From the NCBI GenBank assembly GCA_016720065.1, contig JADJXY010000002.1, positions 2,431,001-2,495,000 on the forward strand: 64,000 bases of DNA, read 5' to 3'. Below the pieces are notes generated by a model. That model was not told the DNA's origin. It did no database searches and saw nothing but the letters and a program-made list of their open reading frames with translations. This stretch comes from Betaproteobacteria bacterium (GTDB taxonomy: Bacteria; Pseudomonadota; Gammaproteobacteria; Burkholderiales; Rhodocyclaceae). This document shows positions 25,157-34,382 of this stretch, one piece after another (positions within the stretch are counted from its first letter, which is position 1; the number at the start of each line of letters is the position of its first letter). The position numbers and the translations under genes were made by a program.

Positions 25157-26059
25157 TCACGTGGCAGAACCCGACGCCTCCGCGGGAGCCGCAGGCGGTG
25201 TCGTTTCCGGGTTGGCGAATCGGGCTCCGAAGCGAAAGACGTCCTTGGAACAGACGTCGATGCAACGGCCGCAGTTGGTACAGCTGGCGGCCAGGATCAC
25301 CGGGCTGCCGCCTCCTTTGAGGGCGGGGCGGATGACCTGGGGTTCCGGGCAAATCTCGTAACAGTCCATGCAGTCGTTGCAGGCGGCGCGGGCGGGAGCG
25401 CTGACGCGCAGAGGGCTCCAGCGGCCGAGAAGGCCGTAGAAGGCGCCCACCGGGCAGAGGTGGCCGCACCAGCCCCGGCTCATGACGAAAAGGTCGAAGA
25501 GAAAGACGGCCAGGACGATCGTCCAGGCGGTTCCCAGGCCGAAGATGAGGCCGCGGTGGAGCATGGAAACGGGGTTGACCAGCTCCCACAGCACCACGCC
25601 GGTCAGGGCGGAGCCGATCCCGGTCATGGCCAGTATCCAGAAGCGGGTTTCCCGGGCCAGATGGATGCTGCCCTTCAGGCCCAGGCGCTCGCGCAGCCAG
25701 CCGGCAGCGTCGGTGACCAGGTTGACCGGGCACACCCAGCTGCAATAGACGCGACCGCCCACCAGAAAATAGAAGGCGACGACGATGGCGACGCCGATGA
25801 ACCCCAACTTTTCCGGCACATGCCCGGTCATCAGAGACTGCAGGACGACGTAGGCGTCGGTGAGGGGCAGGACGCCCAGGGTCAGGCTGTAGCTGAGGTT
25901 GCCCTTGACGATCCACAGACCGGCCAGGGGGCCCAGGAGGAAGAGCGCCAGGATGCCCAGTTGGGACAGGCGGCGCAGCAGCAGCCACTTGTGGGCGGCG
26001 AACCAGCCCTTGACGGCGACGGCTTCGGCACCGGTGCGGCGCTTGGCGGTGGCGCTCAT
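25157..26059 (-). CDS. napH: NapH, membrane iron-sulfur quinol dehydrogenase subunit
   Basis: A 300-residue membrane protein from ATG 26059. It has four or more helices and the polyferredoxin motifs CSWVCPVNLVTD and CGHLCPVGAFYG. Two C-terminal 4Fe-4S sites follow (CNDCMDCYEICPEP; CTNCGRCIDVCSKD). NapGH oxidise quinol and feed NapB/NapA. With napC absent from this operon, NapGH is probably the main electron route. Overlaps napG by 4 bp. Confidence 0.97.
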   Translation of the reverse strand: MSATAKRRTGAEAVAVKGWFAAHKWLLLRRLSQLGILALFLLGPLAGLWIVKGNLSYSLTLGVLPLTDAYVVLQSLMTGHVPEKLGFIGVAIVVAFYFLVGGRVYCSWVCPVNLVTDAAGWLRERLGLKGSIHLARETRFWILAMTGIGSALTGVVLWELVNPVSMLHRGLIFGLGTAWTIVLAVFLFDLFVMSRGWCGHLCPVGAFYGLLGRWSPLRVSAPARAACNDCMDCYEICPEPQVIRPALKGGGSPVILAASCTNCGRCIDVCSKDVFRFGARFANPETTPPAAPAEASGSAT

Positions 26060-26931
26060 TTGCCGCCTCCCAGTCCGGGCGGTGCGCTGGGCACGGGGCC
26101 GGCCACGCTGCCGGGCATGCCCGGCGGGGCCGAGGGCACGGCGACACCGCCGCCGGCCGGGTCGTAATGGTTGGGCAGGGTGACGCCTTCCGGCAGGCGG
26201 TCGGGCAGGTCCACCACGCTCTTTTCGTCGATGAGGGAATGACCGGCTTTCTGCTTTTCCTCCCAGCCCAGGCGGTAGTGTTCGCCCAGGGCGCCCTTGG
26301 CCAGTTTGGCCGGCAGCACGCGGATGGCGGCCTCCTGCAGCACGCAGGCTTTCTCGCACTTGCCGCAGCCGGTGCAGTGCTCGGAATGCACGGTGGGCAG
26401 GAACATGGTGTGGCGCCCGGTGCGGGTGTTGGGCACCAGTTCCAGGGTGATGGCCTTGTCGATCACCGGGCACACCCGGTAGCAGACGTCGCAGCGCAGG
26501 CCGAGGAAGTTGAGGCAGGTCTCGTGGTCGATGAGCACCGCCAAGCCCATCTTCGCCTTGTTGATGTCGGTGAGCCCGTGGTCGAGGGCGCCCGTCGGGC
26601 AGGCCTTGACGCAGGGGATGTCGTCGCACATTTCGCACGGCACCTGGCGGGCGGTGAAGTAGGGGGTGCCGGTGGCCACCGGCGTTTCGGGCCTGGCCAG
26701 GCTGAGCGTGTTGTAGGGGCAGTCGCGCACGCACAGGCCGCAGCGGATGCAGGCGCCGAGGAAATCCCCTTCGGCTCCGGCGCCCGGCGGGCGCAGGGCC
26801 AGCGCCGGCAGAGCCTTGCTCTGCTTGGCGTAGAGCCCCAGACCGAGGCCCAGCATGCCGACCCCGCAGGCCATCTTGGCGCTGTCGGCGAGGAACTGCC
26901 GGCGAGAGGCGGAGGATTGGATTTTGGCCAT
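26056..26931 (-). CDS. napG: NapG, periplasmic 4Fe-4S ferredoxin of nitrate reductase
   Basis: A 291-residue protein with a Tat-type start (SASRRQFLADSAKMACGVGMLGLGLGL) and four 4Fe-4S clusters: CIRCGLCVRDCP, CEMCDDIPCVKACP, CDVCYRVCP, CTGCGKCEKACV. The C-terminal tail is Pro/Gly rich (PSAPPGMPGSVAGPVPSAPP), longer and lower in complexity than usual. It works with NapH. 79 bp separate it from napA. Confidence 0.96.
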   Translation of the reverse strand: MAKIQSSASRRQFLADSAKMACGVGMLGLGLGLYAKQSKALPALALRPPGAGAEGDFLGACIRCGLCVRDCPYNTLSLARPETPVATGTPYFTARQVPCEMCDDIPCVKACPTGALDHGLTDINKAKMGLAVLIDHETCLNFLGLRCDVCYRVCPVIDKAITLELVPNTRTGRHTMFLPTVHSEHCTGCGKCEKACVLQEAAIRVLPAKLAKGALGEHYRLGWEEKQKAGHSLIDEKSVVDLPDRLPEGVTLPNHYDPAGGGVAVPSAPPGMPGSVAGPVPSAPPGLGGGK

Positions 26932-27010
26932 GGCAGTCAGCCGGCGGGTGGGGCCGTGGCCCCACCCTGTCGCGGCACTCCCTGATTGCCTTGTTCCGCT
27001 AATCCACGCC

Positions 27011-29560
27011 TTAGGCCTTGACCACCTTGCAGGCGCACTTCTTGAAGTCGGTTTCTTTCGAAATCGGGCAAGTAGCGTCCAGGGTCAGTTTGTTGACCAG
27101 GCGGCTTTCGTCGAAGAAGGGGATGAAAACCAGTCCGACGGGGGGCTTGTTGCGGCCCTTGGTCTCCACCCGCAGCTGGATTTCACCGCGGCGAGTGCTG
27201 ACCTTGACCACGTCGTTCCGCGCCAGGCTGCGCTTCTTGGCGTCTTCCGGATGCATGTAGACCACGGCATCAGGTACCGCCTTGTACAGTTCGGGCACGC
27301 GCCGGGTCATGGAGCCGGTGTGCCAGTGCTCCAGTACGCGGCCGGTACACAGCCAGAGGTCGAAGTCCGCATCGGGCATTTCGGCGGCAGGCTGGTAAGG
27401 CAGGGCGTAGACCACCGCCTTGCCATCCGGGAAGCCGTAGAAGCGCACGCCTTCGCCCTTGGGCACGTAGGTGTCGTAACCTTCGCGGAAGCGCCACAGG
27501 GTTTCCTTGCCATCAACCACTGGCCAGCGCAGGCCGCGGGCCTTGTGATAGACGTCGAAGTCGGCCAGGTCGTGGGCCTTGCCACGGCCGAAAGCCGCGT
27601 ATTCCTCGAAGAGGCCCTTTTGCAGGTAGAAGCCGCAGGCCTGGGACTCGTCGTTCATGTAGTCCTTGATGGCGTGGGCGTTCACCTTCTTGACCTCGTC
27701 CAGGCCCCAGCGGGTGGTGTCCTTATTGGCGTAGAGCACGTCGTAGAGGGTCTTGCCCTTGTACTCCGGCATCTTGTCGAGGAGCTCGGCCGGCCAGACT
27801 TCTTCCGTCTTGAAGCGCTTGGCGAATTCCACGTATTGCCAGAGATCGGATTTGCACTCGCCCGGCGCCTTCACCTGCTGGCGCCAGAACTGACCCCGGC
27901 GCTCGGCGTTGCCGTAGGCGCCTTCCTTCTCCATCCACATGGCAGAGGGCAAGATGAGGTCGGCGGACATGGCGGAAACCGTCGGGTAGACGTCGGAATG
28001 GACGACAAAAGCCTTCGGGTTGCGCCAGCCGGGGTAAATTTCCTCGTTGACGTTGGGCCCCGCCTGCATGTTGTTGGTGGTGGTGGACCAGAAGAAGCCC
28101 ACCTTGCCGTCCTTCAAGGCCCGGGACTGGGCTACGGCGTGCAGACCGATCCAGTCGGGCAGCGTGCCGGCGGGAAGCTTCCAGAGTTTTTCCGAAAGTT
28201 CCCGGTGCTTGGGGTTCATGACCACCATGTCGGCCGGCAGGCGGTGGGCGAAGGTGCCCACCTCGCGGGCGGTGCCGCAGGCGGAAGGCTGGCCAGTCAG
28301 CGAGAAGGGGCCATTGCCGGGTTCGGAAATCTTGCCCACCAGCAGGTGGACGTTGTAGATCATGTTGTTCACCCAGGTGCCGCGGGTGTGCTGGTTGAAG
28401 CCCATGGTCCAGTAGGAGCAGACCTTGGTCTTGGGGTCGGCGTAGGCCTTGGCCAGGGCCTCCAGGTTTTCCTTGGGCACGCCGGAAATTTCGTGCGTCT
28501 TGTCCAGGGTGTATTCGGAGACGAAGGCCTTGAACTCGTCGAAGGTCATGGGCGCAGAGTTGTTGGGGTTGCCCTTGGGCTTGCCGTCCTCGCCCGGGTA
28601 GCCATTGTTCATGGCCACCTTTTCCAGCGGGTGGTTGGGTCTGAGGCCGTAGCCGATATCAGTGACGCCCTTGGCGAACTTGACGTGCTTGTCCACGAAA
28701 GCCTGGTTCACCGCGCCGTTCTGGATGATGTGATTGCAGATGTAGTTGAGGATGGCGAGATCGGACTGGGGATTGAAGATCAGGGTGTTGTCGGCCAGTT
28801 CGCAGGAGCGATGGTTGAAGGTGGACAGAACGTGGATCTTCACCTGCTTGGCTGTCAGGCGGCGGTCGGTGATGCGCGACCACAGGATGGGGTGCATCTC
28901 GGCCATATTGGAGCCCCACAGCACGAAGGCGTCGGCATGCTCCATGTCGTCGTAGCAGCCCATGGGCTCGTCGATGCCGAAGGTGCGCATGAAGCCGGCC
29001 ACGGCCGAGGCCATGCAATGGCGGGCGTTGGGGTCGAGGTTGTTGGAGCGGAAGCCGGCCTTGAACAGCTTCGCGGCGGCGTAGCCTTCCCATACGGTCC
29101 ACTGGCCAGAGCCGAACATGGCGACGTTGCGCGGGCCGCCTTCCTTCAGGGCTGCCTTGCACTTTTCTTCCATGATGTCGAAGGCCTGCTTCCACGACAC
29201 CGGCTTGAACTCGCCGGCCTTGTCGAACTTGCCGTCCTTCATGCGCAGGAGCGGCTGGGTCAGGCGGTCCTTGCCGTACATGATCTTGGACAGGAAATAG
29301 CCCTTGATGCAGTTTAGGCCCCGATTGACCGGCGCGTCCGGGTCGCCCTGGGTGGCCACCACGCGGCCGTCCTTGACGCCTACGAGAACGCCGCAGCCGG
29401 TGCCGCAATAGCGGCACACGCCCTTGTCCCAACGCACACCGTCGTCCTTGCCCTTCTGCTGGGCCAGGGCTTCCGGCGCACCAAAGCCGGCCACCGTGGC
29501 GGCGGCGGCAACGGCATTGCTCTTGATGAAATCACGCCGGGTCAGTTTCATTTCGATCAT
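27011..29560 (-). CDS. napA: NapA, molybdopterin catalytic subunit of periplasmic nitrate reductase
   Basis: An 849-residue catalytic subunit that reduces nitrate to nitrite. The start at 29560 (MIEMKLTRRDF) is supported by GAGGAGG 6-8 bases upstream and follows the napD stop directly. Tat signal: TRRDFIKSNAVAAAATVAGF. The 4Fe-4S site is CRYCGTGCGVLVG plus the later Cys in GLNCIKG. The molybdenum Cys is in NARHCMASAVAGF. The enzyme binds bis-MGD, for which moeA near 61 kb contributes cofactor. Confidence 0.98.
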   Translation of the reverse strand: MIEMKLTRRDFIKSNAVAAAATVAGFGAPEALAQQKGKDDGVRWDKGVCRYCGTGCGVLVGVKDGRVVATQGDPDAPVNRGLNCIKGYFLSKIMYGKDRLTQPLLRMKDGKFDKAGEFKPVSWKQAFDIMEEKCKAALKEGGPRNVAMFGSGQWTVWEGYAAAKLFKAGFRSNNLDPNARHCMASAVAGFMRTFGIDEPMGCYDDMEHADAFVLWGSNMAEMHPILWSRITDRRLTAKQVKIHVLSTFNHRSCELADNTLIFNPQSDLAILNYICNHIIQNGAVNQAFVDKHVKFAKGVTDIGYGLRPNHPLEKVAMNNGYPGEDGKPKGNPNNSAPMTFDEFKAFVSEYTLDKTHEISGVPKENLEALAKAYADPKTKVCSYWTMGFNQHTRGTWVNNMIYNVHLLVGKISEPGNGPFSLTGQPSACGTAREVGTFAHRLPADMVVMNPKHRELSEKLWKLPAGTLPDWIGLHAVAQSRALKDGKVGFFWSTTTNNMQAGPNVNEEIYPGWRNPKAFVVHSDVYPTVSAMSADLILPSAMWMEKEGAYGNAERRGQFWRQQVKAPGECKSDLWQYVEFAKRFKTEEVWPAELLDKMPEYKGKTLYDVLYANKDTTRWGLDEVKKVNAHAIKDYMNDESQACGFYLQKGLFEEYAAFGRGKAHDLADFDVYHKARGLRWPVVDGKETLWRFREGYDTYVPKGEGVRFYGFPDGKAVVYALPYQPAAEMPDADFDLWLCTGRVLEHWHTGSMTRRVPELYKAVPDAVVYMHPEDAKKRSLARNDVVKVSTRRGEIQLRVETKGRNKPPVGLVFIPFFDESRLVNKLTLDATCPISKETDFKKCACKVVKA

Positions 29561-29561
29561 T

Positions 29562-29834
29562 TCAGGCCTCCTCGTCTGGATCGGTTTCATAGCGGTGATA
29601 CACCATGGCCGCGGACAGGACATCCGGGAGCTGGCGGATCGTTTCGAATCTTTCGACGGTCGCCTCTTCGGAAGCCGTTTCCACGGTGACGATCAGACGA
29701 CCGTCTTCGGCGACGGCGTGAAGCTCGACACCGGGGAGCGCCGCGAACGCGGCCCGCAAGCCCTCGATTCCCTCGGGCCGGGCGGCCACGATCAGGCTGG
29801 AGATATGGGCAGGACAGGACACAGGGTTGACCAT
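29562..29834 (-). CDS. napD: NapD, NapA signal-peptide chaperone
   Basis: A 90-residue cytoplasmic chaperone from ATG 29834; a GTG 30 bp further upstream is an alternative. It has the NapD fold pattern AHISSLIVAARPEGIEGLRAAFAALPGVELHAV, then VYHRYE near the end. It binds the NapA Tat leader and helps cofactor loading. It is the first gene of the nap operon here, as no napE or napF is seen upstream. Confidence 0.92.
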   Translation of the reverse strand: MVNPVSCPAHISSLIVAARPEGIEGLRAAFAALPGVELHAVAEDGRLIVTVETASEEATVERFETIRQLPDVLSAAMVYHRYETDPDEEA

Positions 29835-29891
29835 GGGCGACTCGTCGTTAACAGGTCGCTGCACTTTAGCCCTACAGGGATTGGGGTGTTT

Positions 29892-29954
29892 TTAGCACAG
29901 GTCAAACTGGCAAGCGGTCGATCCTTCTTTTGGCCAAAGGTTGACCAGGATCAA
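29892..29954 (-). promoter_or_regulatory. nap control region with FNR/ANR-like box
   Basis: TTGACCAGGATCAA (29941-29954) matches the FNR half sites TTGAT-N4-ATCAA with a single mismatch and lies about 113 bp before napD. A weaker second copy, TTAGC-ACAG-GTCAA, is at 29892-29905. Oxygen-responsive FNR/ANR control is established for nap operons in other bacteria; control here is inferred from the motif. The first box also lies 11 bp before the tatD stop and so is isolated from other promoters. Confidence 0.65.
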
Positions 29955-29964
29955 ACCGAAGGAA

Positions 29965-30729
29965 CTAGCCCACTCGGGGAAACAGGGTGCGCACATTGGC
30001 GCCGATCTCGCTCACCACCTGCTCCAGGGGCAGTTGGCGCAGCGCGGCGAATTCCCGGGCGATGGGGAGCAGTTCGGCCGGCGTGTTGCGACCGCGATTC
30101 AGCCAGGCCGGCGGGATGTCGGGGGCGTCGGTTTCCAGAACGATGGCCGACAACGGCAGGGTCGCCGCCAGGTGGCGGATGCGGGTCGAGCCGCTGTAGG
30201 TCATCGCCCCGCCGAATCCCAGCTTGAAGCCGAGGGCGATGAGGGTTTCCGCCTGCTGCCGGCTGCCGTTGAAGGCGTGGGCAATGCCGCCGCGGACGGG
30301 GACACGGCGCAGATGCCCGACGATCTGATCGACGGCCCGCCGCACATGCAGGATGACCGGCAGGTCGTGCTTGCGGGCCAGTTTGAGCTGGGCGGCGAAA
30401 AAGCGCTCCTGGCGCGGCAGATCGAGTTCGGGAAGGTAGCAGTCGAGACCGATTTCCCCCACGGCGACGGGCCGCTCCCGATGGAGCCAGTCGTCGAGCA
30501 CATCCACATCTTCTTCATGCGCCTCGCGGACGTACAGCGGATGAAGCCCGTAGGCCGCGAAGCTGCCCGGGTAGACGGCGCAACAGGCCCGCAGGCGCGG
30601 GAAATCCACCGCAGCGACCCCGGGGACGATCCACGCCGCAACGCCCTGCTCCCGGGCAGCGGCGACCAGGGTCTCCCGATCGGGGTCGAATTCCCGCGCG
30701 TCGAGATGGCAGTGCGTGTCGATCAGCAT
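29965..30729 (-). CDS. tatD: TatD-family metal-dependent hydrolase/DNase
   Basis: A 254-residue TIM-barrel hydrolase from ATG 30729. It starts MLIDTHCHLDAREFD (metal HxH) and continues with VGEIGLDCY, VILHVRRAV, HAFNGSRQQAE and LETDAPDIPP. TatD proteins are metal-dependent nucleases. The start overlaps the end of dadA by 7 bp. Confidence 0.92.
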   Translation of the reverse strand: MLIDTHCHLDAREFDPDRETLVAAAREQGVAAWIVPGVAAVDFPRLRACCAVYPGSFAAYGLHPLYVREAHEEDVDVLDDWLHRERPVAVGEIGLDCYLPELDLPRQERFFAAQLKLARKHDLPVILHVRRAVDQIVGHLRRVPVRGGIAHAFNGSRQQAETLIALGFKLGFGGAMTYSGSTRIRHLAATLPLSAIVLETDAPDIPPAWLNRGRNTPAELLPIAREFAALRQLPLEQVVSEIGANVRTLFPRVG

Positions 30730-31976
30730 GCGAGAAAGGGGAAATCCGGCTCCGGCCGGCGCCCGGCGATGAGATCGCACAGGGCCGCCGCCGACCCGCA
30801 GGCCAGGGTCCAGCCGAGGGTTCCATGGCCGGTATTGAGCCATAGGTTGTCGTAGCGACAACGCCCGATCAGGGGCCGGTTGGAGGGAGTCGCGGGGCGC
30901 AGGCCGCACCAGAAGAGCGGTTCCCCCGCCGGACGCAGGGCGGGAAAGAGTTCCCGCGTCCGGCGCAGCAGAGCCTGGCAGCGCACGGGGTTGAGGTCCA
31001 GGTTGTAGCCGTTGAATTCCGCCGTACCCGCGATGCGCAGGCGTTCACCCAGACGCGAGATGACGATCTTGTAACCGTCGTCGGTCAGGCTGACGCTGGG
31101 GGCACCGCTGTCCTGCGCCAGCGGCAGGGTGGCGGAGTAGCCCTTGGCCGGAGTCACCGGCAAACGGATCCCCAGGGGCTTGAGCAGTCCCGGGCTGTAA
31201 CTGCCCAGGGCGACGACGCAGGCGTCGGCGGCCAGCGTCTCGGGCCCGCCCTCCCCCCGCACGACGGCCCCCGTCAGCCGCGGACCGGTGGCCACCAGGC
31301 TTTCGACCCTCGTGCCGGTACGGAAGGCGACTCCCGCCGCCCGAGCCCGGTCGGCCAGGGACTGGGTGAAGCGATGGGCGTCGCCGGACTCGTCACTGGC
31401 GGTGAAGTCACCCCCCACCAAGAGGGGCCGCGCCCCGGCCAGGGCAGGTTCGATGGCGACACAGGCGTCAGCGGACACGGCCTGCCGGTCCAGCCCCAGG
31501 GAACGCATGATGGCCGACGCCTCGGTGGCGCGCCGGAAATCCCCCGCGTCGGTATAGAGATGGAGGATGCCGCGCTGCAACTGGTCGTACTCCAGGGCCA
31601 GATCACGGCGCAATTCTCCCAGACAACGCCGGCTGTAGAGCGCCAGGGAAACGATGGCACGGATGTTTTCCCGGGTTCTGCCCGGCAGGCAGTTGGCCAG
31701 AAAGGCGAGGCCCCAGCGCAGGAAATCGGGGTCGAGACGCCAGCGCACCAGCAGGGGCGCATCCTCGCGACCGATCCAGGCGGCGACCTTGCCCAGGACG
31801 TGAGGATTGGCCCAGGGTTCGGCGTGGGAGACGGAAATCTGGCCCCCGTTGGCAAAACTGGTTTCGAGTCCCGCCCCGGGCTGGCGGTCCACGACCGTGA
31901 CCTGGTGCCCCTCCCGCGCGAGATACCAGGCGCTCGCGGTGCCGACCACGCCGGCCCCCAGCACCAGAATCCTCAT
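30723..31976 (-). CDS. dadA: DadA-type FAD D-amino-acid dehydrogenase
   Basis: A 417-residue flavoprotein from ATG 31976. The N-terminal FAD fold is MRILVLGAGVVGTASAWYLA, followed by the DadA-like ETSFANGGQISVSHAEPWANP. The C-terminus has GLRPATPSNRPLIG and NTGHGTLGWTLACGSA. It oxidises D-amino acids and passes electrons to quinone. Other amino-acid oxidases share this fold, so the exact substrate is not certain. It lies between spoT and tatD on the same strand. Confidence 0.88.
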   Translation of the reverse strand: MRILVLGAGVVGTASAWYLAREGHQVTVVDRQPGAGLETSFANGGQISVSHAEPWANPHVLGKVAAWIGREDAPLLVRWRLDPDFLRWGLAFLANCLPGRTRENIRAIVSLALYSRRCLGELRRDLALEYDQLQRGILHLYTDAGDFRRATEASAIMRSLGLDRQAVSADACVAIEPALAGARPLLVGGDFTASDESGDAHRFTQSLADRARAAGVAFRTGTRVESLVATGPRLTGAVVRGEGGPETLAADACVVALGSYSPGLLKPLGIRLPVTPAKGYSATLPLAQDSGAPSVSLTDDGYKIVISRLGERLRIAGTAEFNGYNLDLNPVRCQALLRRTRELFPALRPAGEPLFWCGLRPATPSNRPLIGRCRYDNLWLNTGHGTLGWTLACGSAAALCDLIAGRRPEPDFPFLAC

Positions 31977-32001
31977 CGGCCGTCCCGCCCACTCCGCAGG
32001 A

Positions 32002-34143
32002 TCATTCCAGTCCTCCCCGGTCGCGGGCGATGCGGCTGACTTCGGGGATGTGCCGCAGGCCCCGCAGCACCTGGGCCAGGTGGGCGCGGTTGGCGACCTG
32101 GATGGTGAATCCCAGGTCGGTGAACAGGCGCTCCGGACTGGCGTCCATGGATACGTGCTCGATGTTCGATCCCGCTTCGGCGATGGCCGCGGCGACCTGA
32201 GCGAGCACGCCGCGGGTGTTCTTGACGTCGACGCGGATGCGCACCTCGAACAGCGCACCGTCTTCCGGCTCCCATTCGACATCGATCCATTTGTGGGGCT
32301 CACTGCTGCGCGAGTGCCGGATGGCGGGGCAATCGTGGGTATGGATGACCAGTCCGTGGCCCTTGCGGATCGAGCCGATGATGGGGTCGCCGGGAATGGG
32401 CTGGCAACACTTGGCCAACTGGATGGCCATGCCCTCGGTGCCCCGGATGGTGAGGGCGCCGCCCCCCTCCGCCGCCGGAGCGTCGTCCCGGGCCAGAAGG
32501 CGCCGGGCCACGACCGAGGGAAGGCGTTTGCCCAGGCCGATGTCAGTGAAGACGTCCTGGCGGGACTTGTTGCCATTGTTCTTGAGAAGCTGTTCCCACG
32601 CGGCGTCGGGAACCATGCTGGCCGCGACGCCCAGGGCCAGCAATTCCTGGTTCAAAAGGCGCTCGCCCAGGGAGGCCGATTCCTCGTTCTGCATGGTGCG
32701 CAGGAAGTGGCGAATCTTGCTGCGGGCGCGGCCAGTCTTGATGTAGGTGAGCCAGGCCGGATTGGGATTGGCGTGGGCGGCAGTGATGATTTCCACCAGA
32801 TCGCCGTTCTTGAGTTCGGTGCGCAGGGGCGCCAGTTCGTGATTGACGCGGGCTGCGGTGCAGTGGTTGCCCACATCGGTATGGACGGCATAGGCAAAAT
32901 CCACCACCGTGGCGCCCCGCGGCAGGGCGAGAATCTTGCCCTTGGGCGTGAAGACGTAGACCTCGTCGGGGAAGAGATCGATCTTGACGTTTTCGAAGAA
33001 CTCCGCCGAATCACCGCTCTGCATCTCGAGCAGGGACTGCAGCCACTTGTGGGTCTTGATCTGGAGGTCGGCGCCGCTCTGCTCGGTATCCTTGTACAGC
33101 CAGTGGGCGGCGATGCCTTCCTGGGCGACGTGGTGCATGGCCTCGGTACGAATCTGCACTTCCACGGGCGTGCCGAAGGGGCCGATGAGCGTCGTGTGCA
33201 GGGACTGGTAGCCGTTGGCCTTGGGAATGGCGATGTAATCCTTGAACTTGCCCGGCACGGGCTTGTAGAGCGCGTGCAGCGCCCCCAGGGCAAGATAACT
33301 GGCCGGCACGCTTCCGGTGACGACCCGAAATCCATAGATGTCGAGCACCTGGGAGAAGGAGAGCTGCTTCTCCTTCATCTTGCGATAGATGGAATAGAGC
33401 GTCTTCTCCCGCCCGAAGACATCGGCGTCGATTCCGGCGGATTTCAACTTGCCGGTGATGCCCTCGGTGATCTTGGTGAGCAATTCCCTCCGGTTGCCCC
33501 GGGCCGCCCGCACGGCCTTGGCCACCACTTCGGCCCGGTGCGGGTGCAGCAGGCGGAAGCAGTTGTCCTGCAATTCCCGGTACAGCTTGTTGAGCCCCAG
33601 GCGCAGGGCGATGGGCGCATAGATTTCGAGCGTTTCCGCAGCGATGCGGCGCTGTTTGTCGGGGCGTACCGCCGCCATGGTGGCCAGGTTGTGCTGGCGG
33701 TCGGCGAGCTTGATGAGCACCACCCGCAGATCGCGGGCCATGGCCATCAGCATCTTGCGGAAATTCTCGGCCTGGGCCTCGTGGTACGAGGCAAACTCCA
33801 TCTTGTCCAGCTTGGAGAGGCCGTCCACCAGCTCGGCCACTTCGCGGCCGAAACGCTCGCTCAGCTCGCGCTTGGTGGCGCCGGTATCTTCGAGGACGTC
33901 ATGCAGCAGGGCTGCCATGATCGCCTCGGTATCCATGCGCCATTCGACCACCGCCCCCGCAACGGCGAGGGGATGGGTAATGTAGGGCTCGCCTGAAAGG
34001 CGCTTCTGGTTGGCGTGGGCGCGGGCCGAAAAGGCGTAGGCCGCGCGGACGCGCTCGACGTCGGCCGGAGGAAGGTAATCGAGACTGTCTATGAAGACCC
34101 GGAAAGCCGGGTCTTCAAGGGCGGGGGGCGACGACGGATCCAT
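32002..34143 (-). CDS. spoT: Bifunctional (p)ppGpp synthetase/hydrolase SpoT
   Basis: A 713-residue RelA/SpoT protein. The hydrolase HD site is intact (HDVLEDTG, His81-Asp82 and Glu85-Asp86). The synthetase has DIYGFRVVTG, GYQSLHTTLIG and VEVQIRTEAMH. TGS (RGATVVDFAYAVHTDVG) and a C-terminal ACT domain (VDVKNTRGVLAQVAAAIAE) follow. The intact HD site marks SpoT rather than RelA. rpoZ and gmk lie just upstream in the familiar gmk-rpoZ-spoT order. Confidence 0.97.
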   Translation of the reverse strand: MDPSSPPALEDPAFRVFIDSLDYLPPADVERVRAAYAFSARAHANQKRLSGEPYITHPLAVAGAVVEWRMDTEAIMAALLHDVLEDTGATKRELSERFGREVAELVDGLSKLDKMEFASYHEAQAENFRKMLMAMARDLRVVLIKLADRQHNLATMAAVRPDKQRRIAAETLEIYAPIALRLGLNKLYRELQDNCFRLLHPHRAEVVAKAVRAARGNRRELLTKITEGITGKLKSAGIDADVFGREKTLYSIYRKMKEKQLSFSQVLDIYGFRVVTGSVPASYLALGALHALYKPVPGKFKDYIAIPKANGYQSLHTTLIGPFGTPVEVQIRTEAMHHVAQEGIAAHWLYKDTEQSGADLQIKTHKWLQSLLEMQSGDSAEFFENVKIDLFPDEVYVFTPKGKILALPRGATVVDFAYAVHTDVGNHCTAARVNHELAPLRTELKNGDLVEIITAAHANPNPAWLTYIKTGRARSKIRHFLRTMQNEESASLGERLLNQELLALGVAASMVPDAAWEQLLKNNGNKSRQDVFTDIGLGKRLPSVVARRLLARDDAPAAEGGGALTIRGTEGMAIQLAKCCQPIPGDPIIGSIRKGHGLVIHTHDCPAIRHSRSSEPHKWIDVEWEPEDGALFEVRIRVDVKNTRGVLAQVAAAIAEAGSNIEHVSMDASPERLFTDLGFTIQVANRAHLAQVLRGLRHIPEVSRIARDRGGLE

Positions 34144-34164
34144 CGCTCTCGACCGCCCGCATCG

Positions 34165-34371
34165 TCAGGCCTGACCGCGATTGAGGACTTCCAGGCCAAT
34201 CTTGCCGAGAGCCAGTTCGCGCAGGGCGATGACCGTCGGCTTGTCCTTTTCGGGGTCGACCAGCGGCGTGGCGCCGTTGGCGAGCTGACGCGCCCGGTAG
34301 GTGGCCGCCAGGGTCATCTGGAAGCGGTTGGGAATTCTTTTCAGACAATCGTCGACGGTGATGCGGGCCAT
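34165..34371 (-). CDS. rpoZ: RNA polymerase omega subunit
   Basis: A 68-residue protein, MARITVDDCLKRIPNRFQM, with ALRELALGKIG later; this is the standard omega sequence. It supports RNA polymerase assembly and forms part of a ppGpp site, fitting its place before spoT. ATG 34371 is chosen over an upstream in-frame start because the family begins MARITV. Confidence 0.97.
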   Translation of the reverse strand: MARITVDDCLKRIPNRFQMTLAATYRARQLANGATPLVDPEKDKPTVIALRELALGKIGLEVLNRGQA

Positions 34372-34382
34372 GGGGGAAAACC

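Noticed and set aside
26855..29317. An 820-codon open frame on the plus strand across napG and napA
   Set aside because: It lies antisense to well-supported nap genes, shows no family motif, and its composition is what third-position GC bias produces on the opposite strand.
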